Below are positions 1 to 7,723 of a DNA stretch of 18,683 nt, one piece after another. The position numbers and the translations under genes are program-made. The notes under the pieces are model-generated. The model saw nothing but the letters and a program-made list of their open reading frames with translations. It was not told where the DNA came from and made no database searches. Position 1 is the first letter of the stretch; every line of letters begins with the position of its first letter. The DNA is from an uncultured Treponema sp. (GTDB lineage: Bacteria > Spirochaetota > Spirochaetia > Treponematales > Treponemataceae): the NCBI GenBank assembly GCA_905372345.1, contig CAJPPE010000005.1:1-18683 (forward strand), given 5' to 3'.

Positions 1-20
1 ATATATAACTGAAATATGAT

Positions 21-45
21 AAAACCGGATATTAAAATCCGTTTT
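21..45 (+). terminator. Weak hairpin upstream of the peroxiredoxin gene
   Basis: CGGAT (26-30) and ATCCG (37-41) can pair around a six-base ATTAAA loop, with AAAA before and TTTT after the stem. It may be the end of a terminator for a gene left of the window, or a leader structure of the peroxiredoxin mRNA. A TATGAT box at 15-20 could be a -10 element, but its -35 would lie outside the window. The stem is short, so this is a weak call. Confidence 0.25.
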
Positions 46-71
46 AAAATAAAATTTTTAAGGAGAAAATT

Positions 72-719
72 ATGGAACAAATGACAATGAACATGCCCCT
101 TTTAGGGGATGACTTCCCTCAATTAGAGGTTGCAACAACACACGGAACTCTTAATCTTCCCGGTGATCTTAAAGGCAGCTGGTTTGTGCTTTTTAGCCAC
201 CCTGCAGATTTTACACCCGTATGTACTACGGAATTTGTAGCTTTTCAAAAACTCATACCTGAGTTTGACAAGCTCGGTGTAAAACTCATCGGTCTTTCAA
301 TCGACCAAGTACAAAGCCATTTAAAATGGATTGAATGGATTAAGGAAAAGCTCGGTGTTGAGATTACCTTCCCCGTAATCGCTGCTAATGACAGCATTGC
401 AAATAAGATTGGACTCTTGCACCCCGGAAAAGGTACAAACACTGTCCGTGCCGTATTTATCGTTGACCCCAACGGAAAGGTAAGACTGGTTATTTACTAT
501 CCGCAGGAAATCGGCCGAAATATGGAAGAAATTGTTAGAGCCGTTAAAGCTTTGCAGACTTCGGATAAGAATAAGGTTGCTTTACCTGCCGATTGGCCTA
601 ATAACGGTCTTATCAAAGATAGAGCTATCGTTCCTCCGCCTCCCACAGAAGCGGAAGCTAAAAAGCGCTTAAAGGAATATGAAGGTTACGACTTCTGGTT
701 CTGCCACAAAGCTTTGTAA
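72..719 (+). CDS. Peroxiredoxin, Prx6/archaeal-type (AhpC/TSA family)
   Basis: A 215-residue thiol peroxidase expected to reduce hydrogen peroxide and organic peroxides in the cytoplasm. The thioredoxin-like core carries the peroxidatic motif DFTPVCTTE with Cys51. The PADWPNN segment near residue 193 and the 215-residue length fit the Prx6 (1-Cys) class and its archaeal relatives, not the roughly 190-residue typical AhpC. A second cysteine, Cys211, lies in the C-terminal FWFCHKAL. Archaeal members use a cysteine in this place as a resolving residue, so the enzyme may work as a 2-Cys peroxidase. The ATG at 72 has a good AGGAG site at 61-65. The gene stands alone, with a strong terminator right behind it. 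Family call is sure; the electron donor is not visible. Confidence 0.95.
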   Translation: MEQMTMNMPLLGDDFPQLEVATTHGTLNLPGDLKGSWFVLFSHPADFTPVCTTEFVAFQKLIPEFDKLGVKLIGLSIDQVQSHLKWIEWIKEKLGVEITFPVIAANDSIANKIGLLHPGKGTNTVRAVFIVDPNGKVRLVIYYPQEIGRNMEEIVRAVKALQTSDKNKVALPADWPNNGLIKDRAIVPPPPTEAEAKKRLKEYEGYDFWFCHKAL

Positions 720-724
720 AATTT

Positions 725-756
725 AAATAGCCGATTAGTCATAATCGGCTATTTTT
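725..756 (+). terminator. Intrinsic terminator of the peroxiredoxin gene
   Basis: A perfect stem, ATAGCCGATTA (727-737) with TAATCGGCTAT (742-752), closes a GTCA tetraloop and is followed by a T run. It begins five to eight bases after the stop codon. It should separate the peroxiredoxin transcript from cstA. Confidence 0.9.
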
Positions 757-803
757 ATATATAAAAATTGTTTTTTTTGGTGTATTTTTTTTAAAATATA
801 TGG

Positions 804-809
804 TATACT
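804..809 (+). promoter_or_regulatory. Candidate -10 box for cstA
   Basis: TATACT lies 28 bases before the cstA ATG, directly after the peroxiredoxin terminator. The expected -35 zone is T-rich and has no good TTGACA match, so the promoter may be weak or activator-dependent. Confidence 0.35.
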
Positions 810-837
810 ATTACCGTATTATTACAAGAAGGCGAGT

Positions 838-2292
838 ATGCTTACATTTTTTATCTGTTTGGCAATACTTATTGTAGGACATTTTGTTTATGGAAAATAT
901 GTCCAAAAAGTATTTGGAGTTTCTTCTGCACCTACACCTGCAATATCCAAGCAGGACGGCGTTGACTATGTTCCTTTATCGACAGGCCGCGTATTCTTGA
1001 TTCAATTATTGAATATAGCGGGATTGGGTCCGATTTTTGGAGCAATTTCAGGAGCTCTTTGGGGAGCTTCTGCTTTCTTTTGGATAGGTCTTGGAACAAT
1101 CTTTGCGGGCGGTGTACATGATTATCTTTCGGGAATGATTTCAGAAAGACATGATGGTGCCAGTATTTCAGAGCTTTCAGGTGTATATCTGGGCCCGATT
1201 ATGAAATTGGTTATGAGAATTTTTGCCGTTGTTTTGCTCATATTTGTAGGTACGGTCTTTATGAAAGGCCCTGCTGATCTTTTAGCAAAATTAACGCCTG
1301 AAAAATTCGGCTCAAATTTTTGGCTGATTATTGTTCTTGCATATTATTTCCTCGCTACAATTTTACCCGTAGATAAGATTATCGGAAAGATTTACCCTGT
1401 TTTCGGTATTGTTCTTATAATCATGGCCTTGGGTATTGGTGCCGGTATTCTTTTCAATGCTTTCCGCGGAACAATGACTATCCCCGAATTTTCATTGGCA
1501 AATGTTCACCCTGGTAATTTACCTCGCTGGCCATTGTTGTTTATTACCATTGCTTGCGGTGCTATTTCAGGATTCCATGCAACACAATCCCCTTTAATGG
1601 CTCGCTGTATTAAATCCGAAGCTGACGGACACAAGGTTTTTTATGGTGCAATGGTAGGCGAAGGAATTATTGCTCTTGTTTGGGCAGCTGCCGGTATGAC
1701 ATTCTATTATGGAACAGGCGGTTTGCAAGAAGCTCTTAAAACTTTGGGCGGTCCTGCAGGTGTTGTCTATGACATTTCCTTCAAACTATTAGGCGGTTTT
1801 GGCGGTTTCTTGGCAGTATTGGGTGTTATTGCATGTCCTATTACATCGGGAGATACGGCATTTAGAAGTGCACGTTTGACTCTTGCTGACTGGTTCAAGG
1901 TAGATCAAAAACCAATTACTAAAAGACTTTTATTGGCTATTCCTCTTTTAGCTATAGGAGGTCTTCTATCCCAAATAAACTTTAATATTATTTGGCGATA
2001 TTTTGCATGGTCAAATCAAACTTTGGCAATGATTGCATTATGGGTCGGAGCGATGTATTTATTCTTAAATAAGAAGAATTTTATCATTGCTTTGGTTCCG
2101 GCTACTTTTATGACTGCTGTTTCGATCACATATATTTTAATGGCTCCTGAAGGATTTAGGCTTGATAAGATGATTTCTTATCCTATAGGCATTGCTGCTG
2201 CTGTTATCTGTTTAGGTTCCTTTATATTTGTAATTATGAAAAAAAAGAAAAACGGTACGGATGTACCGCCCATACCAGCTCCGGCAATCTAA
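838..2292 (+). CDS. cstA: CstA-family transporter (carbon starvation protein), short form
   Basis: A 484-residue, highly hydrophobic inner-membrane protein of the CstA/BtsT family, which in Escherichia coli includes a pyruvate:proton symporter (BtsT) and the peptide/pyruvate-linked CstA. Family features visible are the N-terminal helix ending GHFVYGKY, the segment LLNIAGLGPIFGAI near residue 57, the VHDYLSGM loop near residue 93, the GFHATQSPLMARC segment around residue 246 and ITSGDTAFRSARL near 337. It is much shorter than the roughly 700-residue enterobacterial proteins but matches the compact form found in many anaerobes. The tail is basic then proline-rich (MKKKKNGTDVPPIPAPAI), probably cytoplasmic. 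A GAAGG site precedes the ATG at 838. The substrate (pyruvate, peptide or amino acid) cannot be told from sequence. Confidence 0.92.
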   Translation: MLTFFICLAILIVGHFVYGKYVQKVFGVSSAPTPAISKQDGVDYVPLSTGRVFLIQLLNIAGLGPIFGAISGALWGASAFFWIGLGTIFAGGVHDYLSGMISERHDGASISELSGVYLGPIMKLVMRIFAVVLLIFVGTVFMKGPADLLAKLTPEKFGSNFWLIIVLAYYFLATILPVDKIIGKIYPVFGIVLIIMALGIGAGILFNAFRGTMTIPEFSLANVHPGNLPRWPLLFITIACGAISGFHATQSPLMARCIKSEADGHKVFYGAMVGEGIIALVWAAAGMTFYYGTGGLQEALKTLGGPAGVVYDISFKLLGGFGGFLAVLGVIACPITSGDTAFRSARLTLADWFKVDQKPITKRLLLAIPLLAIGGLLSQINFNIIWRYFAWSNQTLAMIALWVGAMYLFLNKKNFIIALVPATFMTAVSITYILMAPEGFRLDKMISYPIGIAAAVICLGSFIFVIMKKKKNGTDVPPIPAPAI

Positions 2293-2302
2293 ATTATCTG
2301 AC

Positions 2303-2332
2303 TTGTGGTTAAATTTTCAGATTTAATCACAA
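2303..2332. repeat. 12-bp stem hairpin after cstA
   Basis: TTGTGGTTAAAT (2303-2314) pairs with ATTTAATCACAA (2321-2332) around a TTTCAG loop; one pair is G-U. No T run follows on either strand, so it is not a standard terminator. It lies between the cstA stop and the bidirectional terminator and may protect the 3' end of the cstA mRNA. Confidence 0.6.
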
Positions 2333-2336
2333 TCTT

Positions 2337-2377
2337 AAAAAAAAGCCCCGATTTGATAATCTCAATTCGGGGTTTTT
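2337..2377. terminator. Bidirectional terminator between cstA and folD
   Basis: CCCCGA (2346-2351) pairs with TCGGGG (2367-2372), and the stem continues inside after one T-T mismatch as TTGA/TCAA around TAATC. An A run (2337-2344) precedes and a T run (2373-2377) follows, so the element reads as a terminator on both strands. It serves the convergent cstA and folD genes. Confidence 0.88.
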
Positions 2378-2433
2378 CCGTATAATACGGTTATTATAAT
2401 TCCATTATCTTTTCTGAATTAAATCAATTCGGT

Positions 2434-3315
2434 TTATTCCAAGCCGTTTTGCCTTTTTGCTGCGATAAGGGTATTTGCAACAAGCATGGCGATAGTCATG
2501 GGGCCTACTCCTTTTGGAACGGGTGTTATCGCAGAAGCAATTTCACAGGCGGGTTCAAAATCAACATCGCCTACAAGCCTAAAGCCGCTTTTTTTGGTAC
2601 TGTCATCAATTCGGTTTACACCGACATCTATAACAACAGCTCCTTTTTTAATCATATCAGCTTTGATAAACTGTGGTTTTCCCATGGCGGCAACCAGTAT
2701 ATCAGCCTCTTTTGTAACTTCGGCTAAATTTTTTGTACCGCTGTGGCAAACTGTTACTGTTGCGTTTACATCCTTATTCATCATCAAAACGGAAAGAGGT
2801 TTTCCGACGATATTGGAGCGGCCTACAATTACAACATTTGCACCTTTTGTTTCAACTCCGGTTCTCTTTAAAAGATGAATTACACCATGAGGGGTGCAAG
2901 GAATAAAGGTGTCGTGCCCCAAAAGGAGCTTTCCGACATTTACAGGATGGAATCCGTCTACATCTTTTTCGGGATTGATGGCTTCGATTACAGCATCGGG
3001 ATCAATCTGTTTGGGTAAAGGCAGCTGCACTAAAATACCGTTTATAAGTTTGTCGGCATTCAGCTCTTTTATAAGTTTTAACAATTCATCCTGAGTTGTC
3101 GTTTCGGGAAGCCTGAATGTCCTGTCATTCATACCTACCTCATGCAGAGCATTTGTCTTTCCCTTTACATAGGATTGGGATGCAGGATCATTTCCTACAA
3201 GAATAACGGCTAAGGTGGGCTGAACTCCCTTTGCCTTTATTTTTTCAACATCTTTTGCAATATCGGCTCTTAGGTCTGCGGCTATCTGTGCACCGTCAAT
3301 AATTTTTGCACTCAT
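2434..3315 (-). CDS. folD: Bifunctional methylenetetrahydrofolate dehydrogenase / methenyltetrahydrofolate cyclohydrolase
   Basis: FolD interconverts 5,10-methylene-, 5,10-methenyl- and 10-formyl-tetrahydrofolate in the cytoplasm, supplying purine, formyl-Met and thymidylate synthesis. The 293-residue length is normal. Catalytic Tyr49 and Lys53 lie in SYVKGK; QLPLP is at 97-101, DVDGFHP at 118-124, and the cofactor loop GRSNIVGKP at 165-173. The C-terminal family motif reads [10 protein letters not shown] (265-274), with Lys268 where PGG is most common. The ATG at 3315 has a perfect GGAGGA site (3321-3326 on the other strand). The gene is transcribed alone, divergent from the beta-barrel gene and ending at the shared terminator. 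It works next to Fhs, also encoded in this window. Confidence 0.97.
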   Translation of the reverse strand: MSAKIIDGAQIAADLRADIAKDVEKIKAKGVQPTLAVILVGNDPASQSYVKGKTNALHEVGMNDRTFRLPETTTQDELLKLIKELNADKLINGILVQLPLPKQIDPDAVIEAINPEKDVDGFHPVNVGKLLLGHDTFIPCTPHGVIHLLKRTGVETKGANVVIVGRSNIVGKPLSVLMMNKDVNATVTVCHSGTKNLAEVTKEADILVAAMGKPQFIKADMIKKGAVVIDVGVNRIDDSTKKSGFRLVGDVDFEPACEIASAITPVPKGVGPMTIAMLVANTLIAAKRQNGLE

Positions 3316-3355
3316 TTTTTTCCTCCATAAGTAATTGTCAAAGTAACTATTATTC

Positions 3356-3434
3356 TCCTTGTTTGTTCTAAGCTCGTAAAGATCTTGAAAACAAGGACTT
3401 TCTATGTTATCTCATACCACTATCGTATAACATA
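3356..3434. repeat. Two inverted repeats upstream of folD
   Basis: Within the folD/beta-barrel divergent region, TCCTTGTTT (3356-3364) is repeated inverted as AAACAAGGA (3389-3397), a 9-bp perfect pair with a 24-base gap. Next to it TATGTTAT (3403-3410) is inverted as ATAACATA (3427-3434), an 8-bp perfect pair with a 16-base gap. They could be leader structures of the folD mRNA or operator half-sites. No known regulator motif is recognised. Confidence 0.45.
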
Positions 3435-3460
3435 ATAAGATTTTGTGCAAGACTTACATA

Positions 3461-3490
3461 TAGACATTCTTGTAAAAAATAAGATATACT
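3461..3490 (+). promoter_or_regulatory. Promoter for the beta-barrel/lipoprotein/rarA set
   Basis: TAGACA (3461-3466) and TATACT (3485-3490) are 18 bp apart, each one base from the sigma-70 consensus. The start point would be near 3497, giving a leader of about 22 bases with an AGAGG site (3505-3509) before the ATG at 3519. Confidence 0.65.
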
Positions 3491-3518
3491 ATTTTTATTA
3501 AGTTAGAGGTAAATTAAA

Positions 3519-4136
3519 ATGAAGAGATTTATTTTCTGTATCTTTATAATGAGCATTTTTTTTATTCCGATTTTTACACAAGAAGAGGCTGAACCGCCTT
3601 CAAATAGTAAAATAGATGGAACTGCAGTGTTCCGGCCTGTCAGGCAAGGTGATAAATTCATAAAAGTAGGTTTATCCTTAGGAGTACCTCTTTTTAATAC
3701 TTCAGCTGAGAAATTTGCGATTAAGCCTAATATTTGGCCCGGCGGTCATATCAATGCATCTTTCGGGTACTATATTTTAGATGGATTTTCTTTAGGTGGA
3801 AGCATAAGTTTCCAGTTTTATCCCACGTTAGCAAAAAACCTTTACTTTGCTGTACCAATAACCTTTGATATGGCTTATACATTTGCTGCCGGGAAATGGC
3901 GTTTTCCTCTTGGAGGAGGTCTAGGAGCGGATGTTCAGTCTTATAGCGGAAATGGAGCACAATACTTTGGAATGATTTTTAGATTTGATGCAGGAACTTA
4001 CTATCAGTTTTTACCTGAATGGTCTTTCGGAGGCGATATATCTTGGAATGTAGTTCCTGAATGGCGTAAAAATAAAGAAAATAATCGTACTGCAAACTTT
4101 TTAGGTATCAGCTTTGCTGCAAGATATCATCTTTAA
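3519..4136 (+). CDS. Predicted outer-membrane beta-barrel protein (OmpW-like)
   Basis: A 205-residue exported protein. Residues 1-20 form a cleavable signal peptide (basic MKR, long hydrophobic stretch, likely cut near IFTQ/EE). The mature part is an acidic, proline-containing stretch followed by alternating polar and aromatic or hydrophobic residues, with many Gly, Phe and Tyr, typical of short membrane beta strands such as FSLGGSISFQFYP and WSFGGDISWNVVP. It ends in ISFAARYHL, a plausible closing strand. Size fits an 8-stranded barrel. From memory, T. pallidum has an OmpW-like protein (TP0733) beside folD (TP0732), which supports synteny, but I could not check this. It leads a set with the lipoprotein 20 bases downstream. 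Pore or adhesin function is unknown. Confidence 0.75.
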   Translation: MKRFIFCIFIMSIFFIPIFTQEEAEPPSNSKIDGTAVFRPVRQGDKFIKVGLSLGVPLFNTSAEKFAIKPNIWPGGHINASFGYYILDGFSLGGSISFQFYPTLAKNLYFAVPITFDMAYTFAAGKWRFPLGGGLGADVQSYSGNGAQYFGMIFRFDAGTYYQFLPEWSFGGDISWNVVPEWRKNKENNRTANFLGISFAARYHL

Positions 4137-4156
4137 AATTAAACGGAGAATTTTAC

Positions 4157-5209
4157 ATGAAACTTAAAAAATTAATTTTTATTTTAATACCGCTTATTTT
4201 TATAGGCTTTGCAGCTTGTAATGATAAGCCCATATTTGCAACCATTGAGCAAGAAATAAAATTAAAGAAATTTTCTGTTGAAGGGAATATCCTGAGCTTG
4301 TTGCAAGCAGGTGATTATGTTTATGCCTCAAATCATGGGGGAGTTTATACAAAATTAAAAACTTCCGACGGCTCTTGGGACAAGATTTCAAGTGTTTTAG
4401 GTACTCAGTATCTTGCAAAGAATGATACTGATGTTTTTGTCTGCTCTGCTACAGGTCCGGTAAAATTTTATAATGGATCACCTGACAGCTGGACCAATGT
4501 TCCCAGTTCCGAAAATATACACATTATTGCCGGTAATAAAATTGTTTTTGGATATGATTCGAGCCAAAAAAAAGTTTTTAAGATAGAAAAAACAGGTCTT
4601 AGTAATCATCCTATAGATACAGGCGAAGTACATTCCCTATCAGCGGCAGGAAACTATGTTTTGGTAAAGTCAAAAGACTCGGCAAAACTATATAAGGATG
4701 GTGATCCTGCAGCAGTTCCAGGTTTGCCGAGCGGATCGGCTGCGATCTGTCCTGCCGATTTAGGAGGAGGCGCCGGCGCTGATGATAAAATATTTGTATT
4801 GGCCGGATCAACTATCCATTATTATAATGGGGTGGCTTGGAGCGCTTGGGATTCTTCGATATCAACATCCGGAAGACCTGATAATATTTCATACTTTGAA
4901 GCTGGAACGAGAAAAACCATATTAATAGGCTGTACTAAGGGATATACCGAGATAAAAGTAAATAGTACAACACCTGCAGTAAATCTTTCACAGCTTGACC
5001 CCGGCGCTGAAGGTTCTACGACTCCCTCCAGCTCCTATTCTCAATACCAAGCTACCCTTGGAAATTATTATTCGGCTCCTGTGCTTGGTGTTTCTAGTGT
5101 AGACAATGAATATGCCATATTTATGGGTATTCATTCAGGCGTCATTAAAAGAAATACGGGACTATGGGGCTTTTATAGCGATAAAAAACGCGAATGGAAT
5201 CGTGAGTAA
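4157..5209 (+). CDS. Hypothetical lipoprotein, possible beta-propeller
   Basis: A 350-residue protein of unrecognised family. The first 20 residues are a lipoprotein signal ending FIGFAAC with Cys21 as lipidation site. The body contains repeating beta-rich units in which a loop is followed by a strand and an aromatic residue (GDYVYASNHGGVY, NKIVFGYDS, GNYVLVKSKDS, DDKIFVLAGSTIHYYNG), resembling propeller blades, and low-complexity Ser/Thr/Pro around residue 285-295. The C-terminus is basic. A CGGAG site at 4144-4148 precedes the ATG. It lies 20 bases after the beta-barrel gene and its last eight bases overlap rarA, so the three are probably one transcript. It may be a periplasmic or surface partner of the barrel protein; this is inference from position only. 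Confidence 0.7.
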   Translation: MKLKKLIFILIPLIFIGFAACNDKPIFATIEQEIKLKKFSVEGNILSLLQAGDYVYASNHGGVYTKLKTSDGSWDKISSVLGTQYLAKNDTDVFVCSATGPVKFYNGSPDSWTNVPSSENIHIIAGNKIVFGYDSSQKKVFKIEKTGLSNHPIDTGEVHSLSAAGNYVLVKSKDSAKLYKDGDPAAVPGLPSGSAAICPADLGGGAGADDKIFVLAGSTIHYYNGVAWSAWDSSISTSGRPDNISYFEAGTRKTILIGCTKGYTEIKVNSTTPAVNLSQLDPGAEGSTTPSSSYSQYQATLGNYYSAPVLGVSSVDNEYAIFMGIHSGVIKRNTGLWGFYSDKKREWNRE

Positions 5210-6527
5210 GGACCTTTTTGAAGCTGCAGCTTCAAGTTCTAAACAAAATGAACCTCTTGCCTCTCGCATGAGGCCGCTTAATTTGGACGAATATATAGGA
5301 CAAGAACATATAATCGGAAAAGACTGCCTTTTAAGGCGGGCAATCCAAGCTGATAGGCTTTCTTCACTTATTTTTTTCGGGCCTCCCGGAACAGGAAAAA
5401 CAACCCTTGCCAGGGTTATTGCAAATACTACCAAAAGCAATTTTTTAAGTTTAAATGCTGTTTTAGCCGGTGTGCAGCAGATTAGGGAAGCTGTAAGCAA
5501 TGCTGATGAAAACAAAAAGCTGTATAACCGCAAGACTATTCTTTTTGTAGACGAAGTTCACCGCTGGAATAAATCCCAACAGGACGCCCTCTTACCATGG
5601 GTTGAAAACGGTACGATAATTTTAATCGGTGCTACAACGGAAAATCCTTATTTTGAGGTAAATAAGGCTCTTGTAAGCCGCAGCCGCGTTTTTGAATTAA
5701 AACCTTTAACGGATGATGACCTAAAAAAAGTTGCACAATTTGCTCTGACAAATAAAGAAAGGGGCTACGGTAATTGGAAAATAGAATTTGAGTCCGGTGC
5801 CTTGGAGCATCTTATTGATACGGCATCCGGCGATGCGCGAAGTCTTTTAAATGCCCTTGAACTTGCCGTTGAAACTAGCACAGAACACTGGCCTCCTGAA
5901 GAAAATTTTAAAATTACGATTAGTCTAAAGGCAGCCGAAGAAAGTATCCAAAAGAAAGTTGTCTTGTATGATCGGGACGGTGACTATCATTATGATGTTA
6001 TAAGCGCCTTTATAAAGTCTATCAGGGGAAGCGATCCCGATGCCGCCGTGTACTGGCTTGCCAGAATGGTAGCGGCAGGAGAAGACCCGCGCTTTATATT
6101 CCGGCGAATGTTAATTTCCGCCTGCGAAGATATAGGACTTGCTTCTCCGGGGGCAGTCAGCGTAGTTGCAGGTGCGGCCGAAGCCTTTGACAGGGTCGGC
6201 ATGCCTGAAGGCAGGTATCATCTAGCTCATGCCGCCCTCTATTTGGCGACCTGCCCTAAATCAAACAGCGCCGAAGCTTTTTTCAAAGCCCTAGATTGTG
6301 TTCAAAAGGAAAATAAAGAAGTACCTAACCACTTAAAGGATTCAAATCGTGACGGAGAAGCTTTAGGGCATGGTGAAGGCTATTTGTATCCTCATGCCTT
6401 TGAGGGGCATTGGGTTAAACAGCAATACCTTCCGGATGGGCTTGAAGGTGCTCATTTTTATGAGCCGAGCGATCAGGGCTATGAAGGCAAGATAAGGCCT
6501 GAAATTTTAAAAAAGCGGCAAAGCTAA
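5202..6527 (+). CDS. rarA: Replication-associated recombination ATPase RarA (MgsA/WRNIP1 family)
   Basis: RarA is a clamp-loader-like AAA+ ATPase that acts at stalled replication forks. From the GTG at 5202 it is 441 residues, the usual family length. Walker A is GPPGTGKT (60-67), Walker B LFVDEVH (114-120), sensor 1 ATTENP (144-149) and the arginine finger lies in SRSR (159-162). The C-terminal half carries the MgsA oligomerisation region (for example RRMLISACEDIGLASP and the final HFYEPSDQGYE). An earlier in-frame ATG at 5106 would add residues that are only an alternate frame of the lipoprotein and lack homology to RarA. The GTG has a weak Shine-Dalgarno site and overlaps the lipoprotein stop by eight bases, which points to translational coupling. 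DEVHRWN replaces the commoner DEIHRFN, a mild change. Confidence 0.95.
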   Translation: MSKDLFEAAASSSKQNEPLASRMRPLNLDEYIGQEHIIGKDCLLRRAIQADRLSSLIFFGPPGTGKTTLARVIANTTKSNFLSLNAVLAGVQQIREAVSNADENKKLYNRKTILFVDEVHRWNKSQQDALLPWVENGTIILIGATTENPYFEVNKALVSRSRVFELKPLTDDDLKKVAQFALTNKERGYGNWKIEFESGALEHLIDTASGDARSLLNALELAVETSTEHWPPEENFKITISLKAAEESIQKKVVLYDRDGDYHYDVISAFIKSIRGSDPDAAVYWLARMVAAGEDPRFIFRRMLISACEDIGLASPGAVSVVAGAAEAFDRVGMPEGRYHLAHAALYLATCPKSNSAEAFFKALDCVQKENKEVPNHLKDSNRDGEALGHGEGYLYPHAFEGHWVKQQYLPDGLEGAHFYEPSDQGYEGKIRPEILKKRQS

Positions 6528-6605
6528 AGACTTACAGCCTTATAGGTTTACCGCTTTTAAACATTATCGCTTTTATAATATTAAACTAAATTAAATCCTA
6601 AAAAC

Positions 6606-7634
6606 CTATTCACTCATTAAATAAGCATATAAAAGGTTTATAGTTTCTTTGTAGGAGTCAATATGAGTTCGCTCATAGTGGTGAGTTGCACTTACTCCCG
6701 GGCCCATACAGGCAAAGTTGATATCGAATCCCTGCAATACATACATACTTGCATCCGAGCCGTATCTGAACATAACATCGGTTTTGTAGTTGATTTTATT
6801 TTTAATAGCAAGGTTTTCAAGCCTATGTCTAAAACCGAAATCGTAGGGTGTGCGTGAATCCTTAGCTATGATTGTTACTGCGTGTTCATCCGAATTTTGC
6901 TCGCCTCCGACTGTTCCGATATCCAGAGCTAAAACTTCAAAACATTCTTTAGGAATACCGTAAAAACCGTGCCCTATTTCTTCATAATTGCTTATAAAAA
7001 AGTGAGTAGTGTAAGCCGGTTTTTCTCCTTTTTCTTTAAGGGCCTTGCAAGCAGCAAAAAGCATACCGATACAAGCCTTATCATCTAAATGGCGGGATTT
7101 TATGTAGCCGTCCTCGGTTTCAATTGTACGGGGTTCAAAGGCTACAAAGTCTCCTATATTTACACCTAGAGCTAAGGTTTCTTCCTTTGAGTGAGTTTCC
7201 GCATCAAGGCGCACTTCAAAGGTTTCTAAGTTCCTTTCTTCTTTTTCGATAGCTTCAAAAATATGAACAGAGGCTTTTTCGGGAAGGCCGGTACCTGTGA
7301 TAACTTTTCCCGTTCTTGTGATGATGTAAAGGTTTTCTCCTTCAATGCTGTTAAAAGCTATACCGCCTATAGCAGCTAATTTTAAGCAGCCGTTGGGTTT
7401 TATTTGGCGTACCATAGCACCGAGGGTATCTGCATGGGCTGAAACAATTCTATGTTTAGCCGTGTTTTTTCCCTCAATGGTTCCATAAATAGCACCCTTA
7501 TTTGTTTCGGTATATTTTATGCCTAATGAATCGAATTCTTTTTTTATTCGGTCTATAACATTCTTTGTATAGCCTCCGGGACTATGTATCTGTAAAAGTT
7601 CTTTTGAAAGGTCAACTGCATATCTTATATTCAT
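6606..7634 (-). CDS. M42-family metallo-aminopeptidase (tetrahedral-type)
   Basis: A 342-residue cytoplasmic di-metal aminopeptidase that would trim peptides taken up as carbon and nitrogen sources. Metal and catalytic residues are recognisable: His67 and Asp69 in SAHADT, Asp184 in RHLDDK, Glu218-Glu219 in NYEEIGHG, Asp238 in LALDIGT, and a C-terminal His in ERTHIDS (His324). Related glutamyl aminopeptidases, endoglucanase-M-named proteins and deblocking peptidases share this pattern, so the preferred residue cannot be given. An AGGAG site lies about ten bases before the ATG at 7634. It is downstream of the LysM gene but separated by a strong terminator, so it probably has its own promoter in the AT-rich 50-base gap. 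It converges on rarA with a 78-base spacer that shows no convincing terminator. Confidence 0.92.
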   Translation of the reverse strand: MNIRYAVDLSKELLQIHSPGGYTKNVIDRIKKEFDSLGIKYTETNKGAIYGTIEGKNTAKHRIVSAHADTLGAMVRQIKPNGCLKLAAIGGIAFNSIEGENLYIITRTGKVITGTGLPEKASVHIFEAIEKEERNLETFEVRLDAETHSKEETLALGVNIGDFVAFEPRTIETEDGYIKSRHLDDKACIGMLFAACKALKEKGEKPAYTTHFFISNYEEIGHGFYGIPKECFEVLALDIGTVGGEQNSDEHAVTIIAKDSRTPYDFGFRHRLENLAIKNKINYKTDVMFRYGSDASMYVLQGFDINFACMGPGVSATHHYERTHIDSYKETINLLYAYLMSE

Positions 7635-7683
7635 AACTTAAATTCTCCTAATTATTTTATTTATAAGCATTTATTTTTGAAAT

Positions 7684-7709
7684 AAAAAACTTCCTCCCTA
7701 GGGAGGAAG
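7684..7709 (-). terminator. Intrinsic terminator after the LysM lipoprotein gene
   Basis: A perfect 20-base palindrome (7690-7709, centre CCTAGG) forms a GC-rich stem, followed on the minus strand by a six-T run (7689-7684). It begins 14 bases after the LysM stop codon and precedes the M42 peptidase gene. Confidence 0.92.
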
Positions 7710-7723
7710 CAACGAGTTAGAGT

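Noticed and set aside
5106..5201. Upstream start of RarA at 5106
   Set aside because: The added residues are an alternate frame of the lipoprotein gene; the GTG at 5202 gives the usual RarA length and N-terminus.
6542..6609. Inverted repeat ATAGGTTT / AAACCTAT between rarA and the M42 gene as a terminator
   Set aside because: The arms are over 50 bases apart and the right arm overlaps the M42 stop codon.
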